A stretch of DNA of 30,652 nt from a virus, in IMG/VR virus record IMGVR_UViG_3300028025_000233, positions 1 through 30,652 of that record, one strand, 5' to 3'. Position 1 is the first letter of the stretch, and each line of letters begins with the position of its first letter. This document shows, piece by piece, positions 25,731 through 30,652 of this stretch. A program made the translations under genes and the position numbers. The notes beneath the pieces were generated by a model. The model did no database searches. It was not told the origin of the DNA and saw nothing but the letters and a program-made list of their open reading frames with translations.

Positions 25731-26665
25731 TAGTAGCCCCCGCCACTTCCAATAAACATTGGCCTAGGAACAAGGCGAAGCGGAGCTTTTTCGCGGTCTT
25801 CCCCCGCCGCAATCTCAAATGTCTCCATGTACATCTGCTTGAGCATCTCGATGCGGGGCATTAAATCAGGTGTCTTTACAGCGATATGGTACGCCAAACC
25901 AGCTACCAAAGCAGGCAAAAAGCGGAAGTTCATATCTGCTGTTTCCACACCAGCGCCAGCGTCTTGCACTCGGCGCAAACGCCAGTACACAAATTGGTAC
26001 GGGGTAGTGTTATCAGGGGTAGGCCAGACTGTTACCGCTGGAAGCTGGGGTACAAACACCGCAGTGCCATCTGTCTGAGCGGCGGCTGTTGTGTTGTTCT
26101 GGCCACGGAATACACCACCTAGGGTATTCCCTGATACGTACGTGTAGTAAATATCTTCAGTGCCCAGACGCATAAACCCTGAGCCAGCTAAACCCACTAC
26201 GGTGTTAAGCGTTATTGTGGTGTCCGTCGCCGTAATTGCGCCCACCAAGACCGAATTGGTTGGGTTAGTTTCGCCAGAAAGTCTTTGAATCCAGACTTGA
26301 ATTGGGCGAGCTTGGCTAAGCTTGTTTGGAATAGTTGCATAAGTAGAGACGCTAATGCGTGAAATGGTTAAGTCCGCTTGCGTAGATGCAGTGTTAGACC
26401 CAGTGCGGATTACATGTTCTAACAAATCAATGGTGTCAGTCGGCAGTGCATACGTGGCCAAACCGGGGGTCAAGTTAATGATCCCCTGCTCCATCGTCCA
26501 CATGTTAATGCCCTTAGACTGCCACTCAATAGTCATCAGGTTCATAGAGCGACGAGCTGTACGTAAGTCGTAGCCTGTGCGCATTTCACGGCCCGCACGC
26601 TCCCATGCTTCCTCGGCAATCTCCGTGAATTCCATGTTGAAAAGTGTTGAGCCGGTAGTGGTCAT
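25730..26665 (-). CDS. Connector/tail-tubular-like structural protein with inserted beta module
   Basis: A 311-residue protein. Residues 1-130 (MEFTEIAEEAWERAGREMRT, YDLRTARRSMNLMTIEW, TYALPTDTIDLLEHVIR, LSQARPIQVWIQRL) and 208-300 (VTVWPTPDNTTPYQFVYWRL, FLPALVAGLAYHIAVKTP) form one recognisable phage structural family resembling tail-tubular or adaptor proteins of podovirus-like phages. Residues about 134-207 look like an inserted beta module (GAITATDTTITLN, LGTEDIYYTYVSGNTLGGVF, RG). Probably part of the neck next to the adaptor encoded at 24046-24885. The 5' end overlaps the upstream gene by 4 bases. Confidence 0.7.
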   Translation of the reverse strand: MTTTGSTLFNMEFTEIAEEAWERAGREMRTGYDLRTARRSMNLMTIEWQSKGINMWTMEQGIINLTPGLATYALPTDTIDLLEHVIRTGSNTASTQADLTISRISVSTYATIPNKLSQARPIQVWIQRLSGETNPTNSVLVGAITATDTTITLNTVVGLAGSGFMRLGTEDIYYTYVSGNTLGGVFRGQNNTTAAAQTDGTAVFVPQLPAVTVWPTPDNTTPYQFVYWRLRRVQDAGAGVETADMNFRFLPALVAGLAYHIAVKTPDLMPRIEMLKQMYMETFEIAAGEDREKAPLRLVPRPMFIGSGGGY

Positions 26666-26895
26666 CTAAATCCTGCCGTTTTCTTTGCGATAGTTTTGGG
26701 CTGCGCCACAAATTGTTTTCCAGATGCTTTACCAGCACGTTTAGCACGAGTTGTAGCTGCATACTCGGCGGGTGTCAAAGACTTAATAGCTTTCTCAGGT
26801 AAATACCGCTCCCCCGTCTTACTCGACGGCTTTCCAGACTTAGTGCGCCATTTCTGGTCACCCCAATCCTTGAGCGATTTTTGAGGAGCTTTCAA
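26662..26895 (-). CDS. Basic mini-protein, KWRTKSGKPS family
   Basis: A 77-residue basic protein. WGDQKWRTKSGKPSSKTGER (residues 11-30) and YLPEKAIKSLTPAEYAATTR (31-50) are a pattern I know from phages and also from some large eukaryotic viruses, with no experimental role known to me. The C-terminus is Lys-rich (GKQFVAQPKTIAKKTAGFR). There are no Cys and no membrane segment. It overlaps the upstream gene by 4 bases (ATGA). A DNA- or capsid-binding role is suggested only by charge. Confidence 0.75.
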   Translation of the reverse strand: MKAPQKSLKDWGDQKWRTKSGKPSSKTGERYLPEKAIKSLTPAEYAATTRAKRAGKASGKQFVAQPKTIAKKTAGFR

Positions 26896-27167
26896 TCTTT
26901 GTAACCCCCACCAGCTTCTTTGTACTTCTTAGCAACAAATTGGGCTTTACGGGCTGACCATTGGCCCGCGCCTGTACCGTGGGTTGCTGCGGACTTTACC
27001 TGAGACACAATCCTCTTACGAAGACCGGGCTTGGTGTAATTGCCAGCAGCATTGACTTTGCCACCCTCTTTGTACTGAGTAAAGTCAGTGTCATCCCGGC
27101 GTGCTTTTTTCACGCCTTTAGGCATTTTAGAGGGGAGCATGTCTCCCATTCCACGGCTTGGCATCAT
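26892..27167 (-). CDS. Basic mini-protein, QWSARKAQ family
   Basis: A 91-residue basic protein. QYKEGGKV (31-38) is one of the di-glycine sites of this region. NYTKPGLRKRIVSQVKSAAT (43-62) with GAGQWSARKAQFVAKKYKEA (66-85) and the terminal GGGYKD form a family widespread in phages (similar segments occur in virus proteins of unknown function). ATG directly follows ATT-rich sequence, and the gene is 3 bases after the upstream stop. The function is unknown. The recurrent partner downstream (KWRTKSGK family, 4-base overlap) suggests the two act together. Confidence 0.75.
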   Translation of the reverse strand: MMPSRGMGDMLPSKMPKGVKKARRDDTDFTQYKEGGKVNAAGNYTKPGLRKRIVSQVKSAATHGTGAGQWSARKAQFVAKKYKEAGGGYKD

Positions 27168-27170
27168 AAT

Positions 27171-27443
27171 TTAGCACATCTTTCCGCGTGTTTTACCACG
27201 CTGAGCAATACCGTCTGCACGAGTAACGCCGCCAGAAGCTAGCTTTTTAGGCTTACTTACAGATGCGCCATCCTTGTCTTGTGGAACTGGCATACCTTCG
27301 CGGAACACTGTGTCTTTTGGAGGCGCAGTCTTCTTAGGCGCAGGCTTAGCCGCAGGTTTTTTAGTTGGTGGTGCGCCTTCTGGGTCAGTAGGTGGCTGGC
27401 CCATTTCAGCGGTGTACACACCACCTTCAGCGTATTTTTTCAT
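27171..27443 (-). CDS. Pro/Lys-rich mini-protein with two GG sites and DGIA-QRGKT motif
   Basis: A 90-residue protein. The N-terminus has YAEGGV (4-9), a Pro/Lys/Ala-rich linker follows (21-45), then LASGGV (68-73) and TRADGIAQRGKTRGKMC (74-90). The same end motif recurs in the genes at 25148 and 27447. It ends with a single Cys, as does the product of 27447 (GGKC). The linker suggests an extended, unfolded protein carrying two short docking or cleavage motifs. Function unknown. Confidence 0.72.
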   Translation of the reverse strand: MKKYAEGGVYTAEMGQPPTDPEGAPPTKKPAAKPAPKKTAPPKDTVFREGMPVPQDKDGASVSKPKKLASGGVTRADGIAQRGKTRGKMC

Positions 27444-27446
27444 GGC

Positions 27447-27888
27447 TTAGCACTTCCCACCATTTTTCATGGCAATCATTGTGCCCTTGGTTTTGCCTTT
27501 AGTAGCAATACCATCGCGGCTAGAAGAGGTTTTAACCGAACCCATTTTGGATGCAGCCATGCCACCTTTAGCCAGCTTAGTCATGGTTGCGCCTTTGTGC
27601 AAACGGCCTTCGTGTTTGTTCACGGCCTTTTGCATCATCTTCTTGTCCATTTTTACGTCTTCGTGTTTCACTTTTCCACCTTTTTTGTAACTACCAAGAT
27701 CCTCTGGATTTGCCTCATTAGCAGCCAGAGCCCGAACATCAACACCGCGTTCTTCAAGACGACGACGCGCCATACCGGGGCGAAGCCCGCGTTCACGGCT
27801 ATAAAGTGCTGCATCGCCCGGTTGTTTATACAAAGCGCGTTTTACCGTAGCAACGTCGTCATCAAATTCAGAATCTTTTTTTAGCCAT
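27447..27888 (-). CDS. Basic mini-protein with DGIA-TKGKT motif; start and body in different frames (A7 run)
   Basis: The ATG at 27888 (AAAGG about 11 bases upstream) leads into MAKK and then meets TGA after seven codons, because a run of seven A (27882-27876) puts it out of frame with the long coding body. One base fewer would give MAKKDSEFDDDVATV and an open frame of about 146 residues to 27447. The body has MARRRLEERGVDVRALAANE, then SYKKGGKV, a Lys/His-rich stretch, KLAKGGMAASKMG, RDGIATKGKTKG and a final NGGKC. An ATG further upstream at 27977 is in the body frame but only reads the neighbouring gene out of frame. Either a homopolymer sequencing error or slippage on A7. Confidence 0.6.
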
Positions 27889-28038
27889 AGTGTCGCCACC
27901 TTTTGCAAATTTGCGGCCCTTGTCCGCTTGGTTAAATTCCTTGCCCACGGACTGTGGGACGCCTGCTTTCTTAGCAAACGCTGGGTTGTTAGCCACCGCT
28001 GCCATGAAATTATGTTGTTTCTTACTAACTGAGGGCAC
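27868..28038 (-). CDS. 56-residue phage protein starting at GTG
   Basis: A GTG start at 28038 with AAGGAG 7 bases upstream gives a 56-residue protein beginning MPSVSKKQHNFMAAVANNPA and continuing FAKKAGVPQSVGKEF...ADKGRKF, ending TGA at 27868-27870. The pattern is common in phage structural clusters, which is why I trust the non-ATG start. FAKGGD near the C-terminus is another di-glycine site. It overlaps the upstream gene by 14 bases and contains the ATG of the next gene. Its last residues (MAKKRF) are read through that ATG, so the true C-terminus depends on the A7 run described for the next gene. Function unknown. Confidence 0.75.
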   Translation of the reverse strand: MPSVSKKQHNFMAAVANNPAFAKKAGVPQSVGKEFNQADKGRKFAKGGDTMAKKRF

Positions 28039-28273
28039 TGCGATGCTCCTTCATAAAGTCGTCTATCTTGCTTTCAAGACGATCCAATCTGGCCAGCACT
28101 CGGTTAATGTCGTTGTGAACATCGGCCTTGGTCACGTATTTCTCGGCATTCTCTTCACGAGTTTTGCTCAAAAGAATACTCAGGCGTTTCACTTCATCGT
28201 GAGACACCTTTACCCAGAACAACAGCAGTGCTGATGCAAAGGAGAGTATTACGTTCCAAACCATCAGTTCCAT
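28025..28273 (-). CDS. Membrane-anchored coiled-coil small protein
   Basis: An 82-residue protein. Residues 1-21 form a hydrophobic helix (MELMVWNVILSFASALLLFW), and the rest is charged and helical (VKRLSILLSKTREENAEKYV, then INRVLARLDRLESKIDDFMK) with heptad-like spacing, so a coiled coil is likely. An N-terminal membrane anchor plus coiled coil resembles i-spanin or small assembly proteins, but it lies among head/neck genes, not in the lysis cassette. It starts 1 base after the previous stop. Function not assigned. Confidence 0.72.
   Translation of the reverse strand: MELMVWNVILSFASALLLFWVKVSHDEVKRLSILLSKTREENAEKYVTKADVHNDINRVLARLDRLESKIDDFMKEHRSALS
28046..28051 (-). promoter_or_regulatory. 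Ribosome binding site deciding the GTG start at 28038
   Basis: AAGGAG on the minus strand, 7 bases before GTG at 28038. No ATG lies at a suitable distance in that frame; the next in-frame ATG (codon 12) has no such site. Confidence 0.75.
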
Positions 28274-28274
28274 G

Positions 28275-28520
28275 TTAGCAATTCCATGCTCTAAGAGCTT
28301 TGTTGATCCGTGAATCCGGATCGTTGGCGGTCTTGGCAGAGGTTAGCTTCTTTTTCATCCCGCCCATCCTCGCACAGAAAGAGTCGCGCCGGGAGCCGCC
28401 TTCGGGCTGGGGAGCCTTCAAGTTCATACCTTGCGCTTTTGCGGAGGCTCGGCCTTTGGCGTTCAAGCCGCCCTTCTCGGACTTGCCTTCTTTCCTCTGC
28501 CATGCTGGACTCTTAGCCAT
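28275..28520 (-). CDS. Basic mini-protein, RRDSFCARMGGM family
   Basis: An 81-residue protein: AWQRKEGKSEKGGLNAKGRA (residues 6-25), LKAPQPEGGSRRDSFCARMG (34-53), MKKKLTSAKTANDPDSRINK, and a terminal ALRAWNC. I know this pattern from many phages; its function is not established. It is strongly basic with two Cys (one terminal). It overlaps the preceding gene by 8 bases (ATGGCTAA serves both). Occurrence with the QWSARK and KWRTKSGK families suggests a conserved set of mini-proteins. Confidence 0.8.
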   Translation of the reverse strand: MAKSPAWQRKEGKSEKGGLNAKGRASAKAQGMNLKAPQPEGGSRRDSFCARMGGMKKKLTSAKTANDPDSRINKALRAWNC

Positions 28521-29022
28521 AGTAAATATTTGCGGAAAGCAAATTACTCATGCTTAAGTAAATACCATTTTTTGCCAGAATACCTTCTCCGGGGATTAAA
28601 GCAAAATTACCAAACAAGTCAGACGCACCGGTATCGTAACTAGCAAGCCACAAAGATGCGTATGCTGCTACTGTTCCGGCGGCAATAGTTCCAGAGTTAA
28701 TGTCTGTAACTGTAAAAGTGTTTGCGCCTGTACGTGTGATTGTGTAGTTACCGTTTGTGCCAGATGACCCACTTGCTGTTGCAAACGTAAGGCCAACTAC
28801 ATTTCCAGTCTGTAGACCGTGAGCGCTTTTAGTAACAGTAATAAGAGTGCCCGCCCGCTCGTATGTTGCCGCTACAGGCGCAGTCGTCGTGTCAAAGATG
28901 TCCAGTGTTCCAGCCGTAGCTGTACCAACCATAGACACAGCTTTAAGACGATTGCGACCTAATACAACAAAACCTGAATTGTTCAGGTGGCCCGATTTAA
29001 CGTCAGTTTGCATCATAATCAA
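28513..29022 (-). CDS. Beta-rich virion protein with FCCH-like module
   Basis: A 169-residue protein of two parts. Residues 1-55 and 118-169 form one domain (SGHLNNSGFVVLGRNRLKAV; FGNFALIPGEGILAKNGIYL) that looks like a small capsid-associated protein. Between them, residues about 57-115 form a beta module (GTLITVTKSAHGLQTGNVVG, NGNYTITRTGANTFTVTD) of the type some databases label FCCH-like. A relative of it is inserted in the nozzle-like protein at 13653-15536. AAAGGAG lies 7 bases before ATG and directly follows the T-run of a terminator. Likely head decoration or head-fibre (inference). Confidence 0.68.
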   Translation of the reverse strand: MIMMQTDVKSGHLNNSGFVVLGRNRLKAVSMVGTATAGTLDIFDTTTAPVAATYERAGTLITVTKSAHGLQTGNVVGLTFATASGSSGTNGNYTITRTGANTFTVTDINSGTIAAGTVAAYASLWLASYDTGASDLFGNFALIPGEGILAKNGIYLSMSNLLSANIYYG

Positions 29023-29030
29023 TCTCCTTT

Positions 29031-29052
29031 AAAAATGGGGCCGAAGCCCCTT
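29031..29052 (-). terminator. Intrinsic terminator with TTCG loop after the decoration gene
   Basis: On the minus strand: stem GGGGC (29050-29046), loop TTCG (29045-29042), stem GCCCC (29041-29037), then ATTTTT (29036-29031) leading straight into AAAGGAG of the next gene. The short stem and interrupted T-run suggest partial termination, so some read-through is expected. Confidence 0.75.
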
Positions 29053-29059
29053 GAGTTGA

Positions 29060-29599
29060 TTAGGAATCTGCGAATGGTGTAGCAACAGTGCCGGAACCAA
29101 GAACATTTCCAGTCACCATGTACTTATTAGCAGCAATTGCCACAATTTGAATCCATGTGCCAGCAACGCCGCCGGTAGTTGTACCGTTCAAATTGATGAA
29201 GTCGTTGGTAGCCCCAGCGGTGAAACCTACTACTGCGTCCGAGCTATCTGTGTCCACGGAAATTACCGAACCAACGAACTTGTTAGTACCGTTAGTACCA
29301 ATCTTCAACGAGCTAGTAGAAATGGTTGTAGGAACCCAAATGGTGTAAACAACGCCTTCGTTGTTGGCTGTGCTAGGGTCTTGACCGGGGCCAGATGTTG
29401 TGGAGTTAGTTGATACGTTAATAGCTGGCAAAGTCAAAGTGACTGCTGCTGCCAAAGAACCGCCAACAGAGATAATGCGACCGCCATGAGCTTCTGGGCT
29501 TAATGTGGTGCTTGCTGTGATTTCAACAACAGTAGCTGGGCCTTGTTGATAAATACCGCCCAATGAACGAACTGGGCCTTGAAACGTAGTGCGTGCCAT
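29060..29599 (-). CDS. Probable head decoration protein
   Basis: A 179-residue beta-rich protein: FQGPVRSLGGIYQQGPATVV (5-24), then EITASTTLSPEAHGGRIISV, LTLPAINVS, VYTIWVPTTI and a C-terminal GTWIQIVAIAANKYMVTGNV. There is no Cys. Its own promoter and long leader upstream and a terminator just after it point to high expression, as expected for a decoration or cement protein encoded next to the capsid gene. The layout of ENxx-like strands fits trimeric surface proteins, but I cannot name the family. The ATG has TAAGGA about 7 bases upstream. Confidence 0.7.
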   Translation of the reverse strand: MARTTFQGPVRSLGGIYQQGPATVVEITASTTLSPEAHGGRIISVGGSLAAAVTLTLPAINVSTNSTTSGPGQDPSTANNEGVVYTIWVPTTISTSSLKIGTNGTNKFVGSVISVDTDSSDAVVGFTAGATNDFINLNGTTTGGVAGTWIQIVAIAANKYMVTGNVLGSGTVATPFADS

Positions 29600-29680
29600 G
29601 ATAATTCCTTACATGCAAGTTGGGGTGTTCTGTCTGCATGTCGTCAGCCGGGACTGTCAGAACACCGGATAAGCCCGGGT
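29600..29680 (-). promoter_or_regulatory. Structured leader with 9-bp inverted repeat
   Basis: Arms 29658-29666 (GGTGTTCTG read on the minus strand) and 29624-29632 (CAGAACACC) pair perfectly across 25 bases. The structure lies in the predicted 5' leader of the decoration gene and is not followed by a T-run, so it is not a terminator. It could protect the mRNA, modulate translation, or be a protein-binding site. Confidence 0.6.
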
Positions 29681-29716
29681 TAACATGTTTATACCACTGT
29701 GTTTACTCGGGTGCAA
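29681..29716 (-). promoter_or_regulatory. Sigma70-like promoter with extended -10
   Basis: On the minus strand: TTGCAC (29716-29711), a 17-base spacer, and TGG-TATAAA with the -10 hexamer at 29693-29688 and the TG of an extended -10 directly before it. The -35 matches only 3 of 6 consensus positions, but spacing and extended -10 are good. It lies between the capsid terminator and the decoration gene, the only sizeable non-coding stretch in the window. Confidence 0.6.
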
Positions 29717-29784
29717 CAAGTTTGTTAGACTTTTTTAAATTTTCTTCCTGTGACTTAGTTACAGGTAATATGCCACAGTTGTTT

Positions 29785-29814
29785 AGAAAAAGAAAAAGGG
29801 CCCCGAAGGGCCCT
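29785..29814 (-). terminator. Strong intrinsic terminator with TTCG loop after the capsid gene
   Basis: On the minus strand: AGGGCCC (29814-29808), TTCG (29807-29804), GGGCCCT (29803-29797), then TTTTCTTTTTC (29796-29786 region). A perfect 7-bp GC-rich stem with a UUCG tetraloop and T-run. A small AAGGC/GCCTT hairpin (29821-29834) spans the stop codon just before it. Confidence 0.92.
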
Positions 29815-29832
29815 CTCAATAAGGCGTAAGCC

Positions 29833-30652
29833 TTATGCGCCGGGGCTTCCGAAGATGCCGAGGGGGTCGGACACACCGAAAGAGTAACGCTCACGAGCCT
29901 TATAACGAACGTTGCCGGTGTCAAAATCACCGTCCATTCCAGTGCTCATAGGGGTACGGATGAAGTGCTTCAAACCGTTAGGCACGTCTGTCAACAGGAA
30001 CCAAGCATTGGTGTCTGTCAAGTAGTGGTTAACGCAGTAGCCATCAGGGATAGAACCATTGTTCTTCAAAGCGTTGATGTCGTTGTCAGCAGTAGAAACA
30101 CGGAGTTCGGTTTCAAGCAGACGAGTAGCAACGAATTGCAGAGCAGGTGGAATCACCAACTTCTTAGGCTTAGCGGCGATCAACAAGCTACGCTCATCTG
30201 TCCAAGCAGCGATCTGAATAACGGCATTCTCAAGAGAAGTCTCGTTCAAATCGGAAGGAGTAGAAGGAGTGTTACTGTTAGTACCACCTGAAACCAAGGG
30301 GTGAGCAGTAGAGCAAAGCACCACGCCGTCGCCGTATGTTGGGCCACCTGTGAAGGCGTTGTTCAACACATAAGCGGCTTTAACCTGCTTGGTGTAAGCC
30401 ATACCACGAGCCAGAGCCTTAGTATAACGTGAAGACAGGCTGTCGTACAAGTTATCTTCCACAGCTTCCTCTGTGATGGCAAAGCCCATCGCAATGGTTT
30501 CGTGAGTGTAACGTGCAGTAAATGCTTCCTGTGCATTGTCATAAGCGATGGCAGAACCCTCGTTTTTAACAGGTGCAGCAGCAAAGCCAGACAGCTTTGT
30601 CTCTTCTTCAAAGCTACGCTCAGATTACTCTGTTTCGTAGATTTCTTTGTGC
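29833..30652 (-). CDS. Major capsid protein, Mu gpT-like (N-terminus outside window; in-frame TAA near edge)
   Basis: The frame enters from the right edge, reads HKEIYETE, then TAA at 30627-30625, then continues SERSFEEETKLSGFAAAPVK and on to the stop at 29833. Sequence on both sides of the TAA fits the same family (Y/E-rich block then SE-(R/K)-(S/A)-(F/Y)-EE). Other landmarks: ARYTHETIAMGFAITEEAVE, GDGVVLCSTAHPLVSGG, DNDINALKNNGSIPDGYCVN, HYLTDTNAWFLLTDVPNGLK, DFDTGNVRYKARERYSFGVS, DPLGIFGSPGA. These match the Mu-like major head subunit family, which builds the HK97-fold shell. The first in-frame ATG after the TAA (30489) would delete a conserved part, so it is unlikely as a start. The TAA is probably an error or a real disruption (AAA to TAA is one base). 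Confidence 0.85.

Noticed and set aside
27279-27884. 201-codon plus-strand frame rich in Phe/His
   Set aside because: Lies opposite three mini-protein genes with clear ribosome sites and known motifs; its composition is the complement of Lys/Gly-rich coding sequence.
27447-27977. Long version of the 27447 gene starting at 27977
   Set aside because: Its first 30 residues read the MPSVSKKQ gene out of frame and resemble nothing; the ATG at 27888 with the A7 run explains the body better.
28393-28417. GC-rich hairpin (GGCTCC...GGAGCC) as a terminator
   Set aside because: It lies inside a coding gene, has no T-run and has an imperfect stem.
30625-30627. Stop codon reassignment (TAA as sense) in this phage
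   Set aside because: Many genes in the window end exactly at TAA at sensible boundaries with coupled starts, so TAA works as stop.

Overview
The window is a piece of a tailed-phage (or prophage) genome. Every credible gene lies on the minus strand, so transcription runs from the right edge (30652) to the left edge (1). Genes are packed with overlaps or gaps of a few bases. Only about 230 bases (29600-29832) are clearly non-coding, and they hold control signals. The gene set is the virion morphogenesis and lysis half of a genome that looks podovirus-like: a Mu gpT-like major capsid protein, P22/SU10-type adaptor proteins, a nozzle-like protein and large ejection-type proteins, with no tape measure, sheath or long tail-tube gene. 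No replication, terminase, portal, integrase or tRNA gene is seen. The host cannot be read directly. Protein styles resemble phages of freshwater proteobacteria, which is an inference only.

Layout in transcription order. (1) 30652-29833: major capsid protein entering from the right edge, with an in-frame TAA near the edge, followed by a strong TTCG-loop terminator. (2) 29716-29681: extended -10 promoter, a hairpin leader, a probable head decoration gene (29599-29060), then a second TTCG-loop terminator. (3) 29022-24882: a second beta-rich virion protein and about ten very small, mostly basic genes, several sharing a DGIA-x-KGKT motif and a di-glycine motif. One is a GTG-started gene of 56 codons, and one has its start separated from its body by a run of seven A. 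Two adaptor/connector-like proteins and a zinc-ribbon protein sit among them. (4) 24049-17209: six receptor-side proteins, including a fibre with a C-terminal S74 chaperone-protease and a duplicated glycine-rich adhesin. (5) 17208-15546: lysis cassette of a 30-residue membrane peptide, a membrane-anchored 205-residue protein, a GH108-type endolysin and a GTA-type three-helix holin. (6) 15536-1: nozzle-like protein, a small virion protein, a 1555-residue protein with a 12-bp tandem array, three low-complexity virion proteins, and a giant polyvalent-type protein with a HELLH zinc-peptidase motif and a PLxRFG-like motif, running off the left edge.

How it fits together: groups 1-3 build and close the head and neck, group 4 binds the host, group 5 releases progeny, and group 6 probably supplies the nozzle plus proteins carried inside the head and injected with DNA. 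The two terminators after the capsid and decoration genes could step down transcription so that abundant shell proteins exceed the rarer tail and ejection proteins. The points most worth following are the di-glycine/DGIA motif family across head-associated proteins, the giant HELLH protein, the beta-module insertions in connector proteins, and the two reading-frame breaks (capsid TAA, A7 run).
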